The translations under genes and the position numbers were made by a program. This document shows positions 55,123 through 64,000 of a DNA stretch of 64,000 nt, piece by piece. The stretch is from the NCBI GenBank assembly GCA_037447655.1, contig JBBHKE010001763.1:43554-107553 (forward strand), in the 5' to 3' direction. The stretch is from Zygnema cylindricum (Eukaryota > Streptophyta > Zygnematophyceae > Zygnematales > Zygnemataceae). The notes beneath the pieces were generated by a model, which was not told where the DNA came from, made no database searches, and saw only the letters and a list, made by a program, of their open reading frames with translations. The stretch's first letter is position 1; every line of letters begins with the position of its first letter.

Positions 55123-56604
55123 TCAGCGTGCTCTTCGGGCCAATTGGCGTGTTTGTCGTTGACCAATTACGAGCCAGGAGGCTGGATCTCTCAACACACC
55201 ATGGGCGACGACAACTGCCATAAGAAGGAAAGAAACCACTTAACAACAGAATACAGGGCAACCTTAAGTTGAAAAAAAATTATGAAGAAAAACAAGGATA
55301 ATGAACCCATGACTTTTTGGATAACCAAAGATGACGTAAAGCCCCGTTATACAGGTGCAAGAGAAAGAAGGCCTCTCAAATATGAAAATGTTCAATAACA
55401 CCACAAATACAAGAAGATAAGGTCCTGGAAACGCCTCCCACTCTGCGTTTATAATGCATTTCATGTCAAAACCAATGAACACTATATGCAGAAGAGGAAC
55501 TCCCATCCACAAGACAACTGCGATTCATAATGCTTTGTATGAAAAATTCTGACCTGCCAGATTTCGCCTGTCAGTGACTGGAACTCACCTATGAAACTAA
55601 TAAGTGCAGCCAAAAAAAAGGTTGGAAGCACTTTGCAGTACAACATCACGATCCATACACCTGCAGGAATTGATCCCTCACGTCCAGGAATCATGTTAAT
55701 TGATAGGACAGGGACAAAGGAGCTGATTGAGGTATATTTCAAGTCAGAATTACCTGGGCCAAAACTAGAAGTGTTACTCCTTAAGGAACATTCCATGACA
55801 GGAAAGGTGAAGGTTAGTACCAAGTTGCATCAACCAGGTGGTTATCCGGACAACAAAAGATTGCTTTCGGTGGATAGTCTGTTGCATATGCTCCAGAAGG
55901 GAATCCAAAAGCTTTAGAGCCATCAAGATGCCTAGTAAGGCCAAAGGCCGCTTGTACCTGAAAATCAACTACTTGCAAATGTCAGAAACGGGAAACAACA
56001 AATTAGAGACAGATTAGAGAAGTCTAAAGTCGTTAATTCTAATGGAAAGATTGTCATATAAAACAAGTTCATTTCACTAAATTCTCGTTTTCCTTCAAAC
56101 GTGGTACATAGACACCAAATGTAAGTGAAGCCAGAAACCATATGGAACGCAATTGATTCAGTAATCCATGGATTCAAAGAAATTGTTCATAAGCACAATT
56201 GTTACTTACAAAATACAACACAAAACGATGCACGCAATTCGGATGTAATTTCCTGGATAACGTTCTACATTCCTTTCTATCCGATTCATTGCAACTTTCC
56301 ATGAAGCTGGAACTGAATAGGTAGGACTAGGCCCATTTTCAGTGTGGAAAAAATCAGATGTCCATGGAAGAGGAGGCTTGTACAAATCTTCTACCAATAA
56401 AAATATGCGAGGCAAATGATAACGTCGCCAGAATGATTCTATGTAAGATGCTGGACGTGATCCAAGATCACGAGCATATGCCTTTATACGAGCGGTGAGC
56501 TGTACATCTCCTCCAGCACAAGTTTCCTGCAGCCATTGTTCAAAATCGGCTTCTGGAAGGGATAAAGAAAGCGGATTTTCTCTGAAAATTTTTGGCTGAC
56601 CCAT
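55123..56604 (-). CDS. PRA1H: PRA1 family protein, plant H type
   Basis: Exons (minus): 56604-56210, 55957-55821, 55660-55589, 55214-55123. Phases agree and give 231 residues. The N-terminus MGQPKIFRENPLSLSLPEAD matches the NPLSLS-P opening of plant PRA1.H. Then come PLPWTSDFF, the PRA1 signature NRIERNVERYPGNYIRI before the first hydrophobic segment (IACIVLCCIL|YKRPLALLGILMALKLL), and a second hydrophobic pair (VMLYCKVLPTFFLAALISFIG and VVVAHGVL). The end is Arg-rich (RQTRQLARRAR). PRA1 proteins sit in ER/Golgi/endosome membranes and bind prenylated Rabs. The start is the first ATG before the conserved block. The gene is divergent from the transporter gene at 57507 and 2.6 kb upstream of the SMARCAL1-like start. 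A functional gene is likely. Confidence 0.9.
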
Positions 56605-57506
56605 AGCTTCTCGACTGCAGAAGCATCCACAGAAGCAGACGCATTTATCTTCAAGTCGTTTCTTTCAAGACTCCGGAATCGAAAAGCAGCAACATGTTTC
56701 CCTACTCTCGTCGGGACAATATGCCAGCACAATGAATTCGGGGAGCGCCACGTCCAAAAGATACAGCCATGGTTAGGATAAGAACGATACGATTGCTTGC
56801 ATGCCTAAAACCTAATGAGGTGGTTTCCGCACGACGAATGTAGAGGCCAGGGGCTGCAGGAGCCATTTCGAAGGTTCAGTTTTCTGTGCTGCACCGTACT
56901 TATTACGTGCTAGCACTAAACTAAACGCAGTTTAGTGCGCACTGCACTGAACGTCAACTCTACCGGCACTGTACGGTACAGTACAGTTACAAGGTTCAGT
57001 ACAGTACTGTACTGTACAGTACAGTACAGTACTGTAGTGTAAAATGTAAACTGTAAACTGTAAATTGCTTTTGAAGTTTTGAACGCGCAGTTCAGTGCAA
57101 ATAAAATACGATCTTGAACAATACACTACGCTATAGCACTGTGCCGTACCGTGTTTCTTCCCCTCGTTTTCCTTCCGTACAGTATTGGGATATTCGCTGG
57201 ATTTATTAAGCCATTCAAAATTTGAAAATGCGAGAAAATGTGCCAACATAAGTTGAGTTGGGAACACGGGAACTCTCAAACGAAAAAGCTACAGCAGAGG
57301 ATGCACACTGCCCACACTCTACGGTAATCCTTGACCTAACCCTAATTGTGGCTTGTATGGTCCTAGTTCTTGCCCTAAACTCAATCTCTATTTTAGCCTA
57401 GCTCCAAACGCGGCCTTATTCCACATCTCACCTTAAACCAAAAGTCCAGCTTTGTTGTTACGCCTTTTTAAACTTTAAAGCACTCGACCACTAGCATTTT
57501 TGTGCT
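56605..57506. promoter_or_regulatory. Shared upstream region of divergent PRA1.H and transporter genes
   Basis: The ~0.9-kb spacer between two opposed start codons should contain both promoters. No TATA box or named element can be assigned. It holds a self-complementary GTACAGTACTGTAC-rich patch at about 56965-57040. Confidence 0.45.
56965..57065. repeat. GTACAGTACTGTAC palindromic repeat patch
   Basis: Overlapping CAGTACTGTAC units and TGTAAACTGTAAACTG repeats can form several hairpins. Similar GTAC-rich words occur at about 27800-27970. Confidence 0.75.
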
Positions 57507-60500
57507 ATGTCAAGCACACCCGATGCGGGCATACAGGGTCAAGGGAGCCTCGAAACAGGAGCGGGAAGCTTCTCGGAATCTTCCTCAAGAGAGTTTGCTG
57601 CTAAAGATGGCAGCTTGAGAAGCATTCTTCTCGAATGGGGAGGCGCCATAGTGAGGAGATTTGTGGTTGTGGAGGATAACGAAGTGCAACCAGTGATAAG
57701 GGCATTTTTCTCGTTTTTGCTGGTAATGTCCTTGACCATACATGAAAGTTGGAAACTTTAAAAGTTTTATAATTTGGAAGAACATTTGTGACTCTTGAGG
57801 TTTTTCAATTGGGCGATTTATTGGGTATGTTTTTGTGAAAACGGTCACATTGGTAACTTCCTAATTTATTTGATAAATGTTTAATATCGAAATACGCATT
57901 GCCATTTTAATTGGTGTTGACTTTCAATACATGGAAGTTGGAAATACTTTAGAAAGTCTCTAGTTTGAGATGCTGAATTTTTGAGGCCTTCGGTAGGACG
58001 GTTGGTTGGGCATGGATTTATGGAAACGGTCACATTTGTAACTTTTTTTTGTTGTTGTTGATATTGCGATCAAACATATGGCATTGACATTTGTTGACTT
58101 TCAATATATGGAAATTGGAACAAATTTAGAAAGTATTTAATTTGGAGGGGAGATTTTTGACTCTCGAGGTCTTAATGAGACTAGTTAGTTGGATACGAAT
58201 TTATGGAAAACACACTTAAATAGTTTTTTATTCTATAATCATTGACATACGGCATCGGCATTAAAATTGGTGTCGACTTTCAATACATTTAGTTGGGTGT
58301 GGATCTTTTACGTCAATCTTATATTTGTTGACATGTGGCATTGACATTGAAATTGGTGTTGACTTTTGGTATGCATTGTGTCATTGTCATTTTTGTTCGT
58401 GATGGCAGTAATGCTGACAGTAGCAATGACATTGCCATCAGCATACGCATCTGGTATTGACATATAGTGTACACTGCCCATCACTATTAGAGTTAATCAC
58501 TCTAATTTGAGTGCGAGTATACTTGACTCGAAATCATAAGTTAGTATTGACAGCACTATTCAGTTGAGTCGCCCACAATGAGCCTCGATGCAAAACGTAA
58601 TTTAGTGTGGTTAATTATAATAAAGTGTTTATGCATCGACTAACTCTAAAAGCGATGGCCCGTATTGAGGTTTGACAATAACATGGACCTTGGATGCTGG
58701 ACATTTCCAATATTTGTGTTTTTTTTTTTTTTTTTTTTGCCTTTTTGGGGCAAGACAAAATCCATTATCAAAGTCGTTTTCGCTTGCAAGTCAAAATTGG
58801 TGTTCCTTGCAACTAGTAGGAGAGCATTCATTCTCATCCTCTTTCACTCTTCTCTCTCCGTTGCAGCTAGTGAGAGTGCTATATTCTCTTTTTCTCATCC
58901 ATTTTCATTCTGAATCCCCTCTCTCATCTCTCTCCATTGCGGCTGGATTAAGAACTTTAATTTTGAATCTCCTCTCTTTCCCCTCTCTCCTCTCCCTCTA
59001 TTGCAGCTAATGGCGGCCTACTTTCTCTGTATGCCCCTGAGAGATGAGGCTGGGATGAGTCTGGGAACTGGAGCTCTCCCTTTCCTCTTTGTCGCGTCAC
59101 TCGTTGTCACTATCATAGCGGCTCCCGCTTCATCAGCTCTTCTCTCACGAACCGACATTTCCAAAGGGAGGGTAAGGACAACAAGGCAGAGATATTCCTC
59201 CATGAGAGAGAGAGAGAGAGGGACAGAGGGACATAGGGATCGAGGGAGCGAGGAAGAGCGGTCTCATTCCTTTCTCTTCCTTTTGTTGCTCTTTCTGTCT
59301 ATTTATCCTCCTTCTTTTTCAGTCCCCCTCTCCTTTTCCTCGTCCCACCCTCTTTTTTTTTCCATTTCTTTCTTTTTTCTCGCTCTCGTCTTCCCTCTTT
59401 TCCATTCCCTTTCTCTCCCTCTCTCCTTTCTACCTCCCGTCTCCCTTCCTCTCTGGTTTCTCTCTCGTTCTCTTTCGCCCTCATTTTTTTTTGCCCCTCT
59501 CTGTACCTCTCTTTCTCTCCTCGCTCTCCCTCCCTTACTCCTTTTCCTTCCCTTCTCTACTCCCTCTCCCTCTATTTGGAGATGTTGATTACCTACCAGG
59601 GTCCTGTGTTCCATTTGGGATTGGAAGGATAGGCGCTCCATCTGCTGTACCGATTCTTTGGAGCCTCTCTCCTTTTCTTCTTTTTTATATACATCGTGGT
59701 GCCAGGGAATCCTAACAAGGTAATTTCCTTTTCCCTTTCCCTGCTTTCTTCTCTTTCATTTTCTATTTCAATGTTCCCCCCTTTTTCTGTTTCTCTCTCT
59801 CTTCCTCTCTCTCTCTCTCCCCCTCTCTCTCTCTCTCTCTCTCTCCCCTCTTTGCCTTATCTTCCGTTGTTTCCCTTTCTTCTCGTCTTCTCCTTCCCTT
59901 CCTGTCCTCTCCTCTCATATGCATTTGAAAGCCTGTCACCGTTTTTAATTTATTTACACCAAAACTAGTGTGATTTTATAGCTTTGCTTTTTACCCACAG
60001 TATGCCATATACTATTCACATTCCCCGGAAACTACAAATAGTCAGAAAAAAATAATAATATAATTTGATGCCCACAAGTTTTGCCTTTTTCATACTTCTT
60101 TGTCCATCTTTCTTTATTGCGGGGAAAAAGAAAAAGGTATTTGTCAACACAAATTCTGAAAAATTTGTACCCTCTATTCATCTTTCTCTGCTCCACACTA
60201 ACTTGTGTTACCAACACCCTCAGACAATCAAACACCCAACACTCTCTAAAACTATTTATCAAACACGCAACATTATCTAAAACTATTTATCAAACACCCA
60301 ACATTATCTAAAACTATTTTGATCCACACTACATCCGGTCCCCATAATTTGATTGAAGTAAAGGGACCCCTCTTACTGTTGCTAGTGTGGATGGACTCAT
60401 AGTATATGCATCTTTCTTCGATTTTCTTTTCCAGCCCGGAATGTCTTCCACTCTTTTTTCAAAGCAATGTCTTTTGTTTTGATTTCTTATTTGATCTTCG

Positions 60501-62105
60501 TTCGTCTCCTTCTCCGTTGTCTTGTTTTTGTCTTTTTCTGTTTCCCCAGCCCGGTAAAAAAGTGGATGTCAATGATCTTGGAGCATTTGCCGATGTACCG
60601 ATTTCGTTTTGGGTGGCGAGAGCCACCTTCTTCCTTTGGGTAAAAAACTAGTAAAAATAGTACAAAAACAAAAGAAAAGAAAACGTACATAAATCTGTAA
60701 TAAGGCAAGAGGGGATTCCAAACTGCAGGAAAAGAAAGAGAAAAGTAAAAGAAAGACACGCCTTTAGAAACGTAAAATATCCTTACAAATAAGTGAGAGC
60801 TTGCTTCTTCCGTTGGGTATAGTAAAAATAGTAATAGGTAAAAAGAGTGAAGGCAGTAAAAAAAAAAGAAAGAGAATGTACAATCATCTAAACTAAGTGG
60901 GAATTGCAAACAGCCGCCATAAAGGAAGAGAAAAACAAAAAGAAAATATGCCTCTAAAATCCTAAAAGTCCCTAAAATGTATCGATTTCTTTTTTTGGGC
61001 GGCAAGAGCCAGCTATTTCCTCTGGGTTAAAAACGTCTAAAAACAGTAAAAACTGTGAAGGGTAGTGAAAAAATAAAAATAAAATATGTACAAGCATTTG
61101 TATTCAATCAAGTGTTGAAAGAAGAAAGATGGAAGTGGTGAAAGATTCTAAACTGCCGGAAAAAAGAAGGTACAAAGAAAAGTACGTTTTAAAAAATCTT
61201 AAAATGTCTCACAAATGTATCAATTTCGTCGTTTACCTTGAAACCAACTTCCCTCTATCCATAAAAAAAAAGAGGAGGAAAAAAAGCACAAATATACTTC
61301 CTCCTAATTAAGAGCATTTTGAAAAAGCTCTAAAAAACAATTATCCTTCAAAAAGACAACCAGAAACTTTTTTTTTACCTCTCGCAAAACCAGTAAATAA
61401 AAAACTTGGAAACTGAGAACAAAAAACTAACTGAAAAAAAGGAAACAGTTTAACCTATTTTTAGCCAATTTACCAGTTTAACCGATTTAACAGTTTAATG
61501 GTGTAGCTGAAATAATTTTCCACCGAACAGGTGGCCCTTTTTAATCTCTTCACGGTGGCGGCCATGTGGGCTCGTTTGGCCGATGTGATGACCAGTGAGG
61601 TAAACCATAAACAGTGTGGACTGATGGGTGTGTAGGGGTAGAGGGTGGATAAAGAATGTGGGATTGATCGTGACACGAGATTGGTGTTAACTAGGATGGA
61701 TTAGCGACATGTTATGGGGACTAAATAGGACAAAATAGGACAAACTAGGGGTTTAAATAGGGTGAATTGTGGGAAGAATGGTAATAGGTGGGCTATCAAA
61801 GGGAGATTGGGATATGGGAGATTTTAGGGGCTAAATAGGGTAGATAATAACCGTGAAATTAGAGATAACTAAAAAGGCGTCACAAGTGGATTTGGGGTCC
61901 TTATGGGTTGCCGATGTATAAAAAATATACATTCAACTTAATGGTAAATGTATCTTTTCAACAGACGCTCCACATATCGTTGCACGTCTTTTAAACAAAT
62001 AGCACATGAAATAGCGTGGACTGGCGGAAGTAAACTTGCCGATAAATGTGCACATTAAGTACAATGAGGAGTGTAATGCAAAAAATAAAAATGCGATGGG
62101 TATAT

Positions 62106-62155
<50 letters not shown>

Positions 62156-63766
62156 CCTCCCTCCCTTCACCATCTCGTCCCTGGTGTCGATGGCTCTGAC
62201 AGTTACTCTCTCATTTATACATCTCCTTATTTAGCCCTCCCTTATTCCCCCTCTCCCTCTCCTCTCCCTCTCCTCTCCCTCTCCCCTCCCCCCTTTCCCC
62301 TTCCCTCTTCCCACTTCTCTCTCATTTCGGTCGGTGATCGGATCGGTTTGGGGATGGATGACAGTTGAACGTGGTGCCGGTGCCGAACATTGGATGGTTG
62401 GTTGGTGGTTGGATCTTTTTTTTTTTACCAAGAAGAATTACCTTATATCAATACCTTATGGGTTTTACGGGGGGGTTTTGACATGGAAACAGCTCTTCTT
62501 ATTTTGGCGGCAATTCTCATGGAACTCGCCGGTTGGTGTGCCCTCAAAATTAGTGAAGTTTCTTATACCCCAATTTTAAATCAAGATTTAGATTCATTAG
62601 AAGGAGGTTTTGGGGAAAATAACCAAACGGGTACAAGAAAATCTCACCCAGATTTTACGAAAATCCCCATTCCTTCCTCGATACGAAGGAGTAAGCTTAG
62701 TTCGGATAAAAATCGAGGAGATAATAGTACTGAGAGTGTGGGTATAGAGGCAGAGGAAACTGTGGGGGAGAGAGAGAGGGAAAGAGAGAGGGAGAGTGGT
62801 TCCGATCGGAGTGTAGACGAAAAGAGTCTCAGTCCCGGGCAGATAGAAAGGTTACCGTTGTTGACCGAAGAAACTTTGTTTGACGGGGAAAAAGTTTCTC
62901 CATTGAAAGAGAGAAGTACTAGTAGTTCGAAGAAAGAGAGAGGAGAGAGAGGGATGTCGGGAATTAGTTCGTATGAGAGGATGGGAAATGAGAGGATAGT
63001 GGAGTCGGGTTCTCCTAGTAAAAGTTTTGTTGCGAAAGGAGGAGAAGGTTCTATAATGAGTAGGAGTAAAGTGTTAGAGGGGATATTTCTGGTTCTCCAG
63101 TCAAGTTATTTGCTACAAATCTGTTTTTTCCTCCTCATGACGGCAATCATTTCGTCTTTTTTCTATTTTGAGGTCAGTTATTTTTTCCTTTTTTTGTTCT
63201 TTTAGTTATCCCTGGTTTTTGTTTTTTCTTTTCTACTATTTACATTACTTGACTTTAATTAAAAATTGATTTTTTCACTATGATCGATTCAGTAATTTTT
63301 TTGCTATGTTTCTTTTGTTCCTGTGTCTAAAACCTCCATCTTTCCTCCTCCTCTCTCCTCTCTCTCTCACAACTTTTTTTTCTCTACCGTCCTTTCTTTA
63401 CCTCAACTCTCTTTAGCCTTCTCTTCAAGCCCATGAACTTACCAATCCATCCTTTTTTCTCCTCCCACCCTCCATTTTCTTGTCCTCTATCAACCTTTTG
63501 TCCTTTTTCGTTTTCATTCCTTCCCTCCTTTCTATCTCTTATTCTTTAAAATTTCCTTTCCTCTTCCCTGCTCGCTTCGCTCTCCCCTCTCCCCTTTCCC
63601 TTCCCTTCTTCTTTCACCACTCCTTCCACTTTCCTTCGCTATCTCTCCTTTCTCATCACTCCTCCAAATCCCCTGCCCCCTCTCACGTCTCTTCCCTCTC
63701 TCTCATATCTCCCCTCTCCCCTCTCTCTCACCCACTCTATCCCTTCTGTCTCTCTGACTCTGTCTG

Positions 63767-63806
<40 letters not shown>

Positions 63807-63937
63807 CCCCCCCCAGAGGGCGGCAGTGGTGGCTGGGAGTTCCGATGACCCCACTGTTCGGCGCAGAATGTTGGCAAACATAAATAGTGTTTCCGCCGTA
63901 GCGACAGTTCTCTTCCAGCTCACCCTCACTGTACACA

Positions 63938-63992
<55 letters not shown>

Positions 63993-64000
63993 TCTCTCTC
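57507..64000 (+). CDS. Multi-span MFS/TLC (ADP/ATP translocase-like) membrane transporter, 3' end beyond window
   Basis: Supported exons: 57507-57722, 59007-59171, 59633-59719, 60550-60639, 61531-61599, then a block ending at 63172 (from about 62330 or 62489), and 63817-63930 (end tentative). All clear junctions are phase 0. In order: FVVVEDNEVQPVIRAFFSFLL|LMAA, LCMPLRDEAGMSLG, LPFLFVASLVVTIIAAPASS, LHLLYRFFGASLLFFFF, VARATFFLW|VALFNLFTV, MWARLADVMTSE, METALLILAAILMELAG, a long hydrophilic loop, LLMTAIISSFFYFE|RAAVVAG, and RRRMLANINSVSAV. These resemble a plant family of TLC/MFS-like transporters; substrate and compartment (possibly plastid envelope) are not shown. The GAGATL segment near 62374-62392 is split between two frames, so a sequence error or a broken gene is possible. 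The hydrophilic loop contains a coded GA repeat. Confidence 0.75.
57725..58400. repeat. Long degenerate tandem repeat in transporter intron 1
   Basis: Roughly 185-bp units recur about three and a half times, each with TTGACTTTCAATACATGGAA, TTTAGAAAGT, GACTC-GAGG, TTATGGAAA-CGGTCACAT and GGCATTGACATT words. Confidence 0.7.
59770..59850. repeat. CT-rich microsatellite in transporter intron 3
   Basis: TCTCTCTCTCTT-type repeats; any open frame here is a repeat translation. Confidence 0.85.
60228..60322. repeat. 33-bp tandem repeat in transporter intron 3
   Basis: Three copies of a unit reading ATCAAACACCCAACATTATC followed by TAAAACTATTT, almost identical to each other. Confidence 0.85.
60596..61255. 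repeat. Tandem units derived from the end of transporter exon 4 plus intron
   Basis: The 3' end of exon 4 with its donor (GGCGAGAGCCACCTTCTTCC then TTTGG|GTAAAA) reappears degenerate near 60793-60822 (GAGAGCTTGCTTCTTCCGTTGG|GTATAG) and 60977-61030 (GGCAAGAGCCAGCTATTTCC). Each copy is followed by AGTAAAAA.AGTA, GTACAA and AAACTGC words. Confidence 0.7.
62108..62164. repeat. (CT)n microsatellite in transporter intron
   Basis: More than 20 uninterrupted CT units, then CTTTCTCTC and CCCT repeats. Confidence 0.95.
63766..63803. repeat. (CT)n microsatellite upstream of a splice acceptor
   Basis: A CT run leads through a C-run into the acceptor CCCCAG at 63811-63816, serving as a very long polypyrimidine tract. 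Confidence 0.9.
63937..64000. repeat. (CT)n microsatellite at window end
   Basis: CT units start almost immediately after the tentative donor at 63931 and run to the edge of the window. Confidence 0.9.

Noticed and set aside
59172-59588. Continuation of the 195-codon frame after transporter exon 2
   Set aside because: The frame leaves exon 2 at a strong GTAAGG donor and then reads pyrimidine-rich intron; the next exon matches the family in another frame.
63480-63938. Open frames on both strands near the right end
   Set aside because: They are dominated by CT/GA microsatellites; only 63817-63930 on the plus strand is supported as an exon.

Overview
This is nuclear DNA from an intron-rich, AT-rich eukaryote, most likely of the green-plant lineage (streptophyte alga or early land plant; inferred). 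The evidence is a plant-type (PRA1.H-like) Rab acceptor, a SMARCAL1/CHR18-type annealing helicase with a plant-like C-terminal QQT motif, plant-type TTTAGGG telomere motifs inside an intron, a Ty1/copia element, and dozens of GT-AG introns. I see no prokaryotic, organellar or viral genes. Most open frames in the window are shadows or repeat translations. The real genes were assembled exon by exon, using protein-family similarity recalled from memory together with splice sites and reading phase.

Layout: (1) 1-~1.45 kb, the 3' end of a Ty1/copia retrotransposon with its polypurine tract and 3' LTR, followed by a tRNA-like sequence. (2) 2075-9608 (+), the last ten exons of a Strawberry-notch helicase; the 5' part lies upstream of the window, so the copia element probably sits in one of its introns. 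(3) 13573-18694 (-), a complete 11-exon mitochondrial aspartate aminotransferase. (4) 18.7-28.7 kb, a gene-poor block of degenerate repeats and a 950-bp inverted-repeat element. (5) 28755-37060 (+), a 12-exon DENND11/LCHN-like DENN protein. (6) 38695-52547 (-), a 30-exon SMARCAL1-like annealing helicase of 1003 residues. (7) 55123-56604 (-), a four-exon PRA1.H-type protein. (8) 57507 to beyond 64000 (+), a multi-span MFS/TLC-like transporter, open at the right edge.

The genes are unrelated housekeeping loci, not an operon: chromatin and transcription (SBNO), mitochondrial amino-acid metabolism (AAT), membrane trafficking (DENN, PRA1) and fork repair (SMARCAL1). Two pairs are convergent (SBNO/AAT, DENN/SMARCAL1). 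One pair, PRA1.H/transporter, is divergent and shares a ~0.9-kb upstream region.

The most interesting observation is that the SMARCAL1-like gene encodes three HARP repeats. All three are cut by introns at the same places (exons of 56+76, 56+76 and 56+70 nt, with the same phases), which points to intragenic duplication. Other notable items are a 21-nt microexon carrying the Walker A lysine, a candidate poison exon, several TIR/foldback element families, decayed copies of an exon tail inside a transporter intron, and a frame break in that transporter.
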